Shown piece by piece: positions 22,251-30,541 of a stretch of 33,080 bases of DNA; position 1 is the first letter of the stretch; every line of letters starts with the position of its first letter. Location of the stretch: the NCBI GenBank assembly GCA_002067975.1, contig MVRS01000212.1, positions 1 through 33,080 on the forward strand, written 5' to 3'. The notes under the pieces were generated by a model. That model saw nothing but the letters and a program-made list of their open reading frames with translations, made no database searches and was not told where the DNA came from. The translations under genes were made by a program, and so were the position numbers. This stretch comes from Syntrophorhabdus sp. PtaU1.Bin058. Lineage in GTDB: Bacteria > Desulfobacterota > Syntrophorhabdia > Syntrophorhabdales > Syntrophorhabdaceae.

Positions 22251-22742
22251 ATGGACAGAGTATGGGCGCCGTGGAGGATGGAATATATCACCGGCACAGC
22301 AACGAAAGGTGACAAAAGATGTTTTCTCTGCATCGATCCGGCAGATGACGAAAAGGCCCTTGTTATCGGAAGGCTGGGCAAGGCCTTTGCGGTGATGAAC
22401 CGTTTTCCCTATACGAACGGTCATGTTATGGTGGTGCCGGTGAGGCATACGGGCAAGGCAGAGGACCTCACCGACGAGGAGTCCCTCGACATGATGCGCA
22501 TTGTAAAGAGGATGGTCGTGATCTTTAAGGAAGAATTCAGTGTCGACGGGTTGAATATCGGTATTAATGTCGGGAGGGCGGCCGGTGCCGGCCTCGAAGA
22601 ACATATCCATATCCATATAGTGCCGCGATGGTTCGGTGACACAAATTTCATGCCTGTCCTGGGAGAGACGCGGGTAATCTCCGAACACCTCCTTGAGACA
22701 TACAAGAAACTGAGAAGAAGGTTTGTTGAGACGGTTTTTTGA
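22251..22742 (+). CDS. HIT-domain nucleotide hydrolase/phosphorylase-like protein
   Basis: A 163-residue HIT protein of the Fhit/AP4A-phosphorylase-like branch: MDRVWAPWRMEYI start, zinc-site cysteines CFLC (24-27), NRFPYTNGHVMVVPVRH and the histidine triad HIHIHIVPRW (H118, H120, H122). Such proteins hydrolyse or phosphorolyse dinucleoside polyphosphates or nucleotide adducts. It overlaps the nucleoside-phosphorylase-like gene by 20 bp, suggesting linked nucleotide salvage or damage control. Confidence 0.93.
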   Translation: MDRVWAPWRMEYITGTATKGDKRCFLCIDPADDEKALVIGRLGKAFAVMNRFPYTNGHVMVVPVRHTGKAEDLTDEESLDMMRIVKRMVVIFKEEFSVDGLNIGINVGRAAGAGLEEHIHIHIVPRWFGDTNFMPVLGETRVISEHLLETYKKLRRRFVETVF

Positions 22743-23478
22743 TAACTCCTTAGCTGTTTTAAATCCCGTTGATATAGTAGAGACATTTACAGGGCGCAAT
22801 AAAAGGGAGCTTGGCCTGCCTGAAAGGGCGATAATCGTATTTCATACAGGGGACCTCAGACGTCTCATACACAGAACAGGGGCTGAGATCGTCGATCAAT
22901 GGTCGGGGTTCCGGTCAATATACAGGGTGCCGCAAAGTAATGTCGTCATAACCCGGTCTCACTTCGGAGGCCCCTATATTGCCGCCATCGTCGAAGAGCT
23001 TTCGTCGTTCGGTGTTCAGGAGTTTATACTCTTCGGCTACTGCGGGGCAATAAGCGATACGCTGCAATTGGGCGATCTCCTCATGGCTAATGGTGCTCTG
23101 AGGGAAGACGGCGTCTCTTATCACTACCTCGATGATCCGGCAGAGATTATCTATTCGGACTGGGCCGGGACATGGCTTTTGCCGGCCAGGGAAAGGGGTT
23201 TGCACGAAGGTCTCATATGGAGCTGCGATGCGATCTACCGGGAGACGGCCAGCAAGATAGAACGATACAGGGAACAGGGGATGCTTGCCGTGGAGATGGA
23301 GGTTGCCTCCCTGTATGCCGTTTGCACCTTCAAGGGTCTGAAGGGCATTGCCTTCCTGGTCGTATCCGATGTATTTTCCGGTGGGACCTGGAAGGGCGGG
23401 TTCCATACAGGGGCATTGAAAAAGGGGGTCCGGGAGCTTAGCGATTTTATCGTGGAAAAGGCGATAACGTACCCGTAA
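22723..23478 (+). CDS. Nucleoside phosphorylase-like protein (PNP/UDP family)
   Basis: A 251-residue protein starting with TTG at 22723 behind AGAAGAAGG. It has the PNP/UDP-family pattern: SHFGGPYIAAIVEELSSFGV, FILFGYCGAIS, LGDLLMANGALREDG, and the substrate-binding EMEVASLYAVC motif near the C-terminus. A phosphorylase or hydrolase acting on purine or uridine nucleosides is likely; the specificity cannot be read. It overlaps the HIT gene and is followed by a repeat tract and lexA. Confidence 0.85.
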   Translation: MLRRFFDNSLAVLNPVDIVETFTGRNKRELGLPERAIIVFHTGDLRRLIHRTGAEIVDQWSGFRSIYRVPQSNVVITRSHFGGPYIAAIVEELSSFGVQEFILFGYCGAISDTLQLGDLLMANGALREDGVSYHYLDDPAEIIYSDWAGTWLLPARERGLHEGLIWSCDAIYRETASKIERYREQGMLAVEMEVASLYAVCTFKGLKGIAFLVVSDVFSGGTWKGGFHTGALKKGVRELSDFIVEKAITYP

Positions 23479-23640
23479 GGCGTAAGTCGTGAGGCGTAAG
23501 GGGACGAAAAAGGAAACAAGAGACCGGATACTCGATACTGGACGCTGGTCACTCGATACTCGTCACCGGATGCTGGTAAGATATATCGAGGAGCGAGGGA
23601 TGAGGTTTTCACCTTTCACCTTTCACGTTTCACCTTTCAC
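23479..23640. repeat. Composite repeat tract before lexA
   Basis: Three word families follow each other: GGCGTAAGTCGTGAGGCGTA-type words at 23477-23501 (as at the ends of the 0.28-kb repeat), then CGATACT/GGACGCTGG/CACTCG words at about 23520-23578, then five near-perfect 7-bp TTTCACC units at 23607-23640. No ORF is convincing. Replication slippage would explain the tandem part. Confidence 0.8.
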
Positions 23641-23663
23641 GATATCGGCTGACAGCCGATATC
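23641..23663. promoter_or_regulatory. Perfect palindrome upstream of lexA, candidate LexA operator
   Basis: GATATCGGCT (23641-23650) and AGCCGATATC (23654-23663) are exact complements around GAC, 16 bp before the lexA start. lexA genes are usually self-repressed, so this is the natural candidate SOS box. It differs from the Escherichia coli CTGT-N8-ACAG and Gram-positive boxes, which is expected because LexA boxes vary between lineages. It abuts the TTTCACC tract, so it could instead be a repeat end. Confidence 0.5.
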
Positions 23664-23679
23664 AGATGATGGAGCAACG

Positions 23680-24264
23680 GTGCTGACGAAGAGACAATCA
23701 GAGATACTTAATTTTATCCAGGGCCGTTCGTTTGCCGGCGGATATCCTCCGACGTTCAGAGAGATCGCGTCACATTTCAACATCCGTTCAGTGCGGACGG
23801 TCTCCGACCACATCGCTGCGTTGGAGCGAAAAGGGTATGTGAAGCGCGACAAAGGGAAAAAGAGGAGCCTGAGGATCATAAGGGGTGCGGAAACCCCCAT
23901 CATAGGCGAGATATCGGCAGGGAGCCCCATGGCGCCCGTCAACATCGATGATTATGTCCGGTTCGACAGGTTTGTGACAGCAGAACATCTTTTCCTGAGG
24001 GTCAAAGGCAACAGCATGGTCGGCGACGGGATCAGGAACAGGGATATCGTCGTTGTGAAACCCCAGAAGGTGGTAAGGAACGGCGATATCGTTGCCTGCC
24101 TTGTAGAGGGCGAGGTACTCGTGAAACGTTTCCGGAAAAGGCACGGCGAGGTCATGCTCCTGCCGGCAAACGATGACGTCGAGCCCCTTGTCATAAGGGA
24201 GAACGAAGGAAGAAGGGTGGAAGTCATAGGCAAGGTCGTTGCCCTCTTCAGAGATTACGAATGA
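23680..24264 (+). CDS. lexA: SOS-response repressor/protease LexA
   Basis: A 194-residue LexA: N-terminal winged helix (MLTKRQSEILNFIQ ... PPTFREIASHFNIRS), cleavage site A80-G81 (EISAGSP), catalytic Ser112 (GNSMVGDG) and Lys149 (EVLVKRF). All self-cleavage residues are present. The start is GTG at 23680, with ATGGAG about 7 nt upstream. On DNA damage RecA filaments trigger its cleavage, releasing SOS genes; no other SOS gene is obvious here. A hairpin with a T-run ends the transcript. Confidence 0.95.
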   Translation: MLTKRQSEILNFIQGRSFAGGYPPTFREIASHFNIRSVRTVSDHIAALERKGYVKRDKGKKRSLRIIRGAETPIIGEISAGSPMAPVNIDDYVRFDRFVTAEHLFLRVKGNSMVGDGIRNRDIVVVKPQKVVRNGDIVACLVEGEVLVKRFRKRHGEVMLLPANDDVEPLVIRENEGRRVEVIGKVVALFRDYE

Positions 24265-24297
24265 AGAAGGCAAAACCAACTCATGGCTGATACGTCG

Positions 24298-24333
24298 TAT
24301 AGGTCTTATAAGACTTATTGGACCTATATTTTT
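24298..24333 (+). terminator. Intrinsic terminator after lexA
   Basis: TATAGGTC (24298-24305) pairs with GACCTATA (24321-24328), an inner GTCTTATAAGAC palindrome lies within, and TTTTT follows at 24329-24333. It lies between convergent lexA and the beta-grasp-like gene. Confidence 0.75.
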
Positions 24334-24354
24334 CTATAGCCCATCTGTGTCCGG

Positions 24355-24537
24355 CTATTTCACGTAGATCCTGTTTCCCTCTGTGAGTGCGCCGTCGAGG
24401 CCGAGTTCGTTGCCCCATTCATCGAAGACCTTCTTCCCTGCCAAGACCTCATCGAGAAGACCCGCCCCGATCAGGGCGTGCTTAACGGTCATACCGGGGA
24501 ATAGAGCGATCTCCAGGTTGTTTACAAACACCTTCAC
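24355..24537 (-). CDS. Small beta-grasp (ThiS/MoaD-like) protein, 60 aa
   Basis: A 60-residue protein with a GTG start at 24537 behind AGAGGTGAG. The sequence (MKVFVNNLEIALFPGMTVKH, then a helix, then GNELGLDGALTEGNRIYV) has the strand-strand-helix pattern and the GxDGxLxEGxxIxV turn of small beta-grasp proteins. The C-terminal Gly-Gly used by ThiS and MoaD for sulfur transfer is absent (ends IYVK), so classical sulfur carriage is unlikely. It overlaps the nucleotidase gene by 56 bp and is the last gene of the liv operon. The fold assignment is by eye. Confidence 0.6.
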   Translation of the reverse strand: MKVFVNNLEIALFPGMTVKHALIGAGLLDEVLAGKKVFDEWGNELGLDGALTEGNRIYVK

Positions 24538-26089
24538 TGCAACTCACCTCTTTGATCCTCCCTTCAACTGTCGCGGTGATCCTTTTCTTCTCCTTGATAT
24601 AGTCCATGACGGCGTCTTTCAGGGGCCGCCCTGAATCATTGTAGGTGATCTTGTCGCTTGTTATCGTATTTGCCGTTATCGAAAAATCCTGTGATTCCTT
24701 CAGGGCCTCCCTGAACGTCCTGTATCCGTCACCGCCGGCAGCAAGGAAGTCGTTTGTGCAGACAGTATAGGTTGCGTTGATGTCCATTTTTGCGCCGCCC
24801 ACAGACACGTCCGTTACCCGTAACCCTTGCGGCATATTCGGGTCATACGTGAACGAGAGTCCTGATACCTGGAGAAACCTCCCCTCTCTCAGTTTCACAC
24901 CGGAGACACTGTGTTCGAGGACCTCTTTGATCTCTCTGCCTGTCAGTTTCATGGCAACGATGTAATTGTCAAAAGGCAGGGCGGTGTAGATATCGTTGAG
25001 GGTGATATTCCCCTTTCTGATGCTTGCCCGGATCCCGCCGCCGTTGGTCAACGCTATCCGGGAGTCTGATTGCTGTCTCATGATATCTGTTATGAGGTCT
25101 CCGAGATTTGTCTCCCTTGTACGCACGTTCTCACCGTCAAGGTCAACGAGTGCCTCTCCGATAACCCGGCCCATAAGGGCATCAACCTGCCTGCCGTATT
25201 GTTCGACGATCTGAGCAATGTCTTCCCGTTTTTTCATGTGCGACGGTCTGATCTCTTCAAGCCTGCTTTTCACCTCGACGATCTTTCCCGATTGTACGAC
25301 AACGTCGAGGACCCCGAGCACCATCCCGTATTCCCATGCCTGGACAATGACCGTATTCCCGATGAGCATGTGTTTGAGCGTCTGGGTATGTGAGTGGCCC
25401 CCTACGATGATGTCGATCCCCTTTACCCTGCCCGCGAGCAGCATGTCGTTATTGTAGCCGAGGTGGGAAAGGACGATGATGATGTCGACGCTGTCCCGCA
25501 GTTTCCGGACATACTCTTCAACGGTCGCTGCCGGCGACAGGAATGTAAGGCCCTCTACATTCGCGGGGTGTGTGGCAAAGGGTGTGTCTTCTGTAACAAC
25601 CCCGATAATGGCGATCTTCAGCCCCCCAAGCTCCTTGATGATATAGGGTTTCAATCCCGGCATGCCTTTTACGTTCGCACCAAGGACAGGGAACGCAGCC
25701 TCGGTGATCCTTTCTCTCAGCACGTCTTTTCCGAAATCAAATTCGTGGTTCCCCACGCACATCGCATCGAAGCCCATCTTGTTCATTATCTCTATCACGG
25801 GTTTGCCCTTAAAGAGATTGGCAAAGGGGCTTCCCTGGATCATGTCCCCTGCGGCAAGCAGGAGCGTAGGTTTCTCTTTACGGAGGTTATCGGCGAGCCA
25901 TGCAAGATAGGAGATGCCGCCCTGCATCTCGTCTGAGCCGATGAGCCTCTTCCCTGTGGCAAAACCATGGAAGTCGTTGAGGTGGAGGATCCTCAGTTCC
26001 CCGGACTGACAGTATGCCGGCGCTGCGAAAAGGATGGACAACGAGACGCATACAACGAGTGTGAAAAATACCTTTTTTATTCTAAGCAT
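24482..26089 (-). CDS. Secreted 5'-nucleotidase/UDP-sugar hydrolase family protein
   Basis: A 535-residue exported phosphoesterase: signal peptide about 1-27, metallophosphoesterase motifs HLNDFHG (D39, H41), AAGDMIQGSP (D82), GNHEFDFG (N114, H115) and GGHSHT, then the 5'-nucleotidase C-terminal domain (TNGGGIRAS and ALPFDNY). It hydrolyses nucleotides or nucleotide sugars in the periplasm. The C-terminus runs about 20 residues past the usual end with two extra cysteines, and this tail overlaps the small gene downstream. It overlaps the upstream aminotransferase-fold gene by 8 bp, so it is translated within the liv operon. Confidence 0.93.
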   Translation of the reverse strand: MLRIKKVFFTLVVCVSLSILFAAPAYCQSGELRILHLNDFHGFATGKRLIGSDEMQGGISYLAWLADNLRKEKPTLLLAAGDMIQGSPFANLFKGKPVIEIMNKMGFDAMCVGNHEFDFGKDVLRERITEAAFPVLGANVKGMPGLKPYIIKELGGLKIAIIGVVTEDTPFATHPANVEGLTFLSPAATVEEYVRKLRDSVDIIIVLSHLGYNNDMLLAGRVKGIDIIVGGHSHTQTLKHMLIGNTVIVQAWEYGMVLGVLDVVVQSGKIVEVKSRLEEIRPSHMKKREDIAQIVEQYGRQVDALMGRVIGEALVDLDGENVRTRETNLGDLITDIMRQQSDSRIALTNGGGIRASIRKGNITLNDIYTALPFDNYIVAMKLTGREIKEVLEHSVSGVKLREGRFLQVSGLSFTYDPNMPQGLRVTDVSVGGAKMDINATYTVCTNDFLAAGGDGYRTFREALKESQDFSITANTITSDKITYNDSGRPLKDAVMDYIKEKKRITATVEGRIKEVSCSEGVCKQPGDRSIPRYDR

Positions 26090-27155
26090 GATCTTTTACT
26101 CCTAAAATATTTTTTAATACCCTGATAAAACCGGCATTCCAGGCATGTTTCCTGACAGGAAGCCTGATATACAGGGAACCCTTTCCGTCCGTGAAATCCC
26201 CGACCATGATCCTCCTTTTCAGGAAGGCATCCCGCAGGCCGGCAACCTTTTCATTGAGCCTGAGAAGGAGAAAGCTGCAGGGGGTGTCGATGCATTGTAC
26301 CTGGTCTACGCCTGCGAGAGAGTCTTGTATGAAACGCTTTTCCTCGTTAATATATTCCAGCGTCCTCTTCCTGTATCCTTTATCGCGAAGCGAGGCAACG
26401 GCGGCAGCCTCTGCCAGGAGATTAACGGGGAAGTGCCTCAGGCGGTTTCTTATGTTCCGCATCAGGTCATCGGAGCCGATTGTATAACCGAACCGGAATC
26501 CTGCAAGCCCGTAAAAGACGGAAAGGCTCCGCAGGACAAGGGATCCTTTTGAACGCGTTATCTCATTTGCCTGGGAAGGGATGTCGGGGAAATCCCTGTA
26601 GCCCTCGTCGATGACGAGCGTTTTCTTCATGGCAGCCGCCTGTGATATGACGGGGAGCAGATCATCGGGGGACAGACAGGTACCGACCACATTGTGGGGG
26701 TTTGGTATGAGAACGAGATCAGCGTCCTTGACGGCCTTGACAAATTGTTTGGCTTCGAAGGCAAACCCCTTCTCGCTGTTGAGGTGGAAAGGCCTTATTT
26801 TCACACCCTGTTCTTCCAGCAGTTCCCTGTATGTGTCGGAGACAGGCGACGGGACAAGCACCGTCCCGGGGCGGACCATCTCCAGCAGCACACTGAGGAT
26901 ACAGATCGGGTCAGGGCCGATGATTATCTTCTCCTCGCCGACACCTTCCCTTGTGCAGATCAACCTCTTCAGGTACCTTGTTTCCCTGTCGGGGGGCTGC
27001 CCGAGGCGCTTGACGTTCTTTCGCACGGCGTTCTTTGCCTTGTTGGAAGGACCGAGAGGGTTCGCGTCCGAGGTAAAATCCATAATACGGTTCAGAGAAA
27101 GCCCTTTCGATTCCGCGTAGTCGTAAATATCCATGGTATGCCGCTTATCATTCAT
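26082..27155 (-). CDS. HisC/CobD-fold protein lacking the PLP lysine
   Basis: A 357-residue protein related to histidinol-phosphate aminotransferase and threonine-phosphate decarboxylase (fold-type I). Seen: ANPLGPS, NPHNVVGTCLSP (Asn155), VIDEGYRDF (Asp183) and FYGLAGFRFGY (Arg221). The PLP-binding lysine, expected in S-K-x-F/Y-G-L-A-G, is replaced: SVFYGLAG has Val213, codon GTC. The usual GNGSDE phosphate loop reads GPDPI. Without the lysine no internal aldimine forms, so ordinary transamination is unlikely; a regulatory, binding or altered role is more plausible. The start ATG overlaps the livF stop (TAATG), tying it to the transporter. Confidence 0.82.
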   Translation of the reverse strand: MNDKRHTMDIYDYAESKGLSLNRIMDFTSDANPLGPSNKAKNAVRKNVKRLGQPPDRETRYLKRLICTREGVGEEKIIIGPDPICILSVLLEMVRPGTVLVPSPVSDTYRELLEEQGVKIRPFHLNSEKGFAFEAKQFVKAVKDADLVLIPNPHNVVGTCLSPDDLLPVISQAAAMKKTLVIDEGYRDFPDIPSQANEITRSKGSLVLRSLSVFYGLAGFRFGYTIGSDDLMRNIRNRLRHFPVNLLAEAAAVASLRDKGYRKRTLEYINEEKRFIQDSLAGVDQVQCIDTPCSFLLLRLNEKVAGLRDAFLKRRIMVGDFTDGKGSLYIRLPVRKHAWNAGFIRVLKNILGVKDHA

Positions 27156-27865
27156 TATACACCCAAATAGGCCTCAATTACTCTTCTGTCGTGTTTTATT
27201 TCAGAGGACGCCCCCTCCATCGTAATCCTGCCGTTCTCCAGCACATACGTCCTGTGAGAGTGTTCAAGCGCCATATGGGCGTTCTGCTCAACGAGCACCA
27301 TCGATATGCCCCGTTCCCTGTTGATCGTGCTGATCAGCGTAAAGATCTCCCTTGTAATGATAGGGGAAAGCCCCATGGAAGGCTCGTCGAGAAGGAGCAA
27401 TTTCGGGTGGGCCATCAGTGCCCTCCCCATGGCGAGCATCTGTTGTTCGCCGCCGGAAAGCGTCCCTGCGTGCTGTTCCATTCTCTCCTCGAGCCTCGGG
27501 AAGGTCGATATGATCAGATGAAAAAGCTCTTTCTTCAATGCCTTGTCATTCAGCGAATAGCTGCCGAGGTCAAGATTGTCCTTTACGGTCAGGTCAGGGA
27601 ATATCCTCCTCCCTTCAGGCACCATGGTGATCCCCTGCCTCACAATGCTGTCGGTCCGTGTCCCCTCGATCCTTTTTCCGCCAAAGGTGATCGTGCCGGA
27701 GACAGGCCTGATGATCCCCATGATGGTTTTGAGCAGGGTGCTTTTCCCGGCCCCGTTGGCGCCTATGATGGAAAGGATCTCCCCTTCCTCCAGTTCGAAA
27801 GAAACGTTATCGAGGGCCTTGATTACCCCGTAGTGGACTGTCAGTCCCTCTGTCTTCAGCAGCAT
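27155..27865 (-). CDS. livF: Branched-chain amino acid ABC transporter ATPase LivF
   Basis: A 236-residue ATPase: Walker A GANGAGKST, signature LSGGEQQMLAMGRAL, Walker B LLLLDEPSMGLSP and the ending VIEAYLGV typical of LivF. With LivG it drives uptake through LivHM. Its stop overlaps the next gene, and it is 51 bp after livG. The substrate need not be a branched-chain amino acid; many Liv-family systems take up other small organic acids, amides or aromatic compounds. Confidence 0.94.
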   Translation of the reverse strand: MLLKTEGLTVHYGVIKALDNVSFELEEGEILSIIGANGAGKSTLLKTIMGIIRPVSGTITFGGKRIEGTRTDSIVRQGITMVPEGRRIFPDLTVKDNLDLGSYSLNDKALKKELFHLIISTFPRLEERMEQHAGTLSGGEQQMLAMGRALMAHPKLLLLDEPSMGLSPIITREIFTLISTINRERGISMVLVEQNAHMALEHSHRTYVLENGRITMEGASSEIKHDRRVIEAYLGV

Positions 27866-27916
27866 GGAACCGCCTTAAATAAAACCGCCTTAAAGCGATG
27901 AGCAAATCCCGTTACA

Positions 27917-28684
27917 TCACGCAAATTCTTCTCCCAGGTATGCCTCTATCACCCTTTTGTCCTTTTTTACCTCGCCGGGTGTGCCCTCCATGATCTTTTC
28001 ACCGAAATCCATCACCACGATCCTCTCCGATATGTTCATCACGAGGCCCATCTGGTGCTCTATGATGATAATGGTCAGGGAGAACCGTTCCCTGATCTCC
28101 CGGATGGTCGTAACGAGGTCCTGTATCTCCCGCGGATTCATCCCCGCACCGGGCTCGTCGATGAGGAGCAGCCTTGGTCTAAGGGAGAGGGCCCTTGCGA
28201 GCTCCAGCTTTCTCTGTTCACCGTAGGGAAGGTTTCTGGCAGGGTCCTTTTCCCTCCCGGTGAGCTGGAAGAAATCGATAAGGCGCTGCGCCTCCTGTCT
28301 TGCCTTTGCCTCTGCAAGAAGGTACCCTTCCGTCCTGAAGATGCCTGAAAAGACATTGTACCCTTGCTCGCAGAGGACTGCCGAGGTGATATTTTCCATT
28401 ACCGTGAGGTTCTGAAAGAGCCGGAGGTTCTGGAACGTCCTGCCTATGCCGAGTCGGGGCAGTTTATAGGAGGGGAGATGTGAGATGTCTTTTTCGAAAA
28501 ACATGATCCTGCCGCTGTCAGGGACGTAGAACCGGGTGATGAGGTTGAACACGGTTGTTTTCCCGGCGCCGTTAGGGCCGATAATGCCGAGGGTCTCCCC
28601 CTCTCCGACGTGAAAGGATATGCCGTCCACTGCCTTTACCCCGCCGAAGCCTTTCCGTAATCCCTCTATCTCGATGGCATTCAT
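27917..28684 (-). CDS. livG: Branched-chain amino acid ABC transporter ATPase LivG
   Basis: A 255-residue ATPase: Walker A GPNGAGKTT, signature LPYGEQRKLELARAL (the LivG variant of LSGGQ), Walker B LLLIDEPGAGMNP, and the family-specific FYVPDSGRI and IGRTFQNLRLF segments. It pairs with LivF on the cytosolic face. It lies 25 bp after livM. Confidence 0.94.
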   Translation of the reverse strand: MNAIEIEGLRKGFGGVKAVDGISFHVGEGETLGIIGPNGAGKTTVFNLITRFYVPDSGRIMFFEKDISHLPSYKLPRLGIGRTFQNLRLFQNLTVMENITSAVLCEQGYNVFSGIFRTEGYLLAEAKARQEAQRLIDFFQLTGREKDPARNLPYGEQRKLELARALSLRPRLLLIDEPGAGMNPREIQDLVTTIREIRERFSLTIIIIEHQMGLVMNISERIVVMDFGEKIMEGTPGEVKKDKRVIEAYLGEEFA

Positions 28685-28709
28685 AATATCCGGACCTTTT
28701 CCCTGTCCC

Positions 28710-29645
28710 TTATCTCCCTTTCGTTATCAGGCCGTAAGGCCGCCACATCATCAACGCTATGAGCAGCAACGGGATAAAGACCCACCGGAGGTCGAGCATC
28801 GCTGCCGGCAGGATGATCCTCAGTCCCTCTATAAACCCGACCCATATGATCCCGGCATAGATGGTGCCCATAATGCTTCCCATGCCCCCCAGTATGACGA
28901 TGATGAGAAAATCGATCGATTTGAGGACGTCGAAATTGGAGGGGTGAAGGAACGTGTAGAGATGGGCATAGAGCGCCCCGCCTATGCCGGCGAGAAAACA
29001 GCCGTAGGCAAAGGCCATAAGCTTCATCTTCGCCGTGTCTATCCCGATGGACATTGACGCGGTCTCATCCTCCTTGATGCATCTCCAGAAGAGACCGTAT
29101 CGCGAGGAGATCATGTTCCTCGTAATGATTATAAGGAACAGCGTGACAAAACATACCGTCTCAAGATTGGTTATCCTCGGTATCCCCACGAAACCCCTGG
29201 AGCCGCCGAGCACCTCTGCGAACCTGTCGGAATTGTCGAAGAAGACCCTGACCAGGGTACCGAAGCCCAGCGTGGCAATGGCGAGGAAGTCATCCCTGAG
29301 CCTCAGTATGGGTATGCCTATGAGATAGCCCGTCAACCCGGCGATGGCCCCGCTCAATAAAAGGACGGGAAGGAAAGAATAGACATGCTCTATGCCGAAG
29401 ATGCGGCTGAAATATGCCGAGGCGTATGCGCCGATCCCGTAGAAGGCGGCATGGCCCAGTGAGAACTGGCCGGTATACCCGTAGATCACGTTAAGGCCGA
29501 GGGACGCGATGATGACGATAAAGGAGTAAATGGTGATCTGCTCAATATATTCAGACACAAAATGGAAGGCAAAGAGTATCTTTAAGATGATATATACACC
29601 GAGGGATACCAGTATCTGCGTCCTTGCCTCAACGAAGAAGTTCAT
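28710..29645 (-). CDS. livM: Branched-chain amino acid ABC transporter permease LivM
   Basis: A 311-residue permease with about eight to nine membrane helices, NVIYGYTGQFSLGHAAFYGIGAY near the start and the conserved GGMGSIMGTIYAG near the end. Its ATG overlaps the livH stop as ATGA, indicating coupled translation of the two membrane subunits. Confidence 0.93.
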   Translation of the reverse strand: MNFFVEARTQILVSLGVYIILKILFAFHFVSEYIEQITIYSFIVIIASLGLNVIYGYTGQFSLGHAAFYGIGAYASAYFSRIFGIEHVYSFLPVLLLSGAIAGLTGYLIGIPILRLRDDFLAIATLGFGTLVRVFFDNSDRFAEVLGGSRGFVGIPRITNLETVCFVTLFLIIITRNMISSRYGLFWRCIKEDETASMSIGIDTAKMKLMAFAYGCFLAGIGGALYAHLYTFLHPSNFDVLKSIDFLIIVILGGMGSIMGTIYAGIIWVGFIEGLRIILPAAMLDLRWVFIPLLLIALMMWRPYGLITKGR

Positions 29646-30532
29646 ACCTTGTCGATCCTCTTGCCGAAGATGCCGCTCGGCTTCAGGAGAAGCACGAGGA
29701 GCAGTATGAAAAATATGACGCCGTCCCTGAAGGTGGAAGAGAGAAAGGCCGAGACAAAGACCTCCGATATGCCGATGATGATCCCCCCGAGAACAGCGCC
29801 GTGGATGATCCCGATCCCCCCGAGGACGGCAGCGATGAAGGATTTGATGCCCGGCATTATGCCCATGAAGACGTTGATCTGCGGATAGGCGATGCCGTAG
29901 AGGATACCTCCTGCGCCCGCGAGAGCAGCGCCGATAATGAAGGTGAGCGAGATCGTCGCATCGATGTTGATCCCCATAAGGGAGGCAACCTCCTGGTCGA
30001 AGGATACGGCCCTCATCGCCTTTCCCTGTTTCGTCATGTAGATGAGCAGGTAGAGGAGGATGAGCGATGCGGCGGTGACGAGGAAGATGAGGACCTGGAC
30101 GTTGGTGATCGTGAAGAGGGAGCAGTCATAGGTCTCTATCCTGAAGGGTCTCGGGAAGCCTATATAGTTGGATGTGAAGAGGGCATTGAGACCCAAAAAA
30201 TACTCAAGGAAGAGGGAGACGCCGACAGCGGTAATGAGGAGGGAGATCCTGGGGGCGTTGCGGAGGGGCTTATAGGCGATCTTCTCCATGAGGTATCCTG
30301 CCAGGGCAGTCAGGAGCATGGTAATGGGAAAGACAAGATAGATGGGGATATTGAGCCGTGTGATAAGGTAATAGGCGATGAAGGCGCCGAGCATGAAGAT
30401 ATCGCCATGGGCAAAATTGATAAGCCTCAGGACACCGTAGACCATCGTGTAGCCCAGGGCTATAAGCGCATAGACGGCACCCAACTGAAGACCGTTGATG
30501 AGCTGCTGGAGTATGTAGCTTAACAGTTCCAT
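29642..30532 (-). CDS. livH: Branched-chain amino acid ABC transporter permease LivH
   Basis: A 296-residue permease with about eight membrane helices and the LivH hallmarks LINGLQLGAVYALIALGYTM, YGVLRLINFAHGD and AAVLGGIGIIHGAVLGGI. It forms the translocation path with LivM. The opposite strand is also open over almost the whole gene, which is a composition effect. A 74-nt inverted repeat separates it from livJ. Confidence 0.94.
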   Translation of the reverse strand: MELLSYILQQLINGLQLGAVYALIALGYTMVYGVLRLINFAHGDIFMLGAFIAYYLITRLNIPIYLVFPITMLLTALAGYLMEKIAYKPLRNAPRISLLITAVGVSLFLEYFLGLNALFTSNYIGFPRPFRIETYDCSLFTITNVQVLIFLVTAASLILLYLLIYMTKQGKAMRAVSFDQEVASLMGINIDATISLTFIIGAALAGAGGILYGIAYPQINVFMGIMPGIKSFIAAVLGGIGIIHGAVLGGIIIGISEVFVSAFLSSTFRDGVIFFILLLVLLLKPSGIFGKRIDKV

Positions 30533-30541
30533 ATATGGAGA

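Noticed and set aside
23607-23640. CRISPR array
   Set aside because: The 7-bp TTTCACC units are contiguous with no spacers and there are no cas genes.
29624-30523. A 299-residue plus-strand open frame over livH
   Set aside because: Its translation is an acidic, repetitive Glu/Asp/Gly sequence without motifs; livH on the minus strand matches its family throughout.
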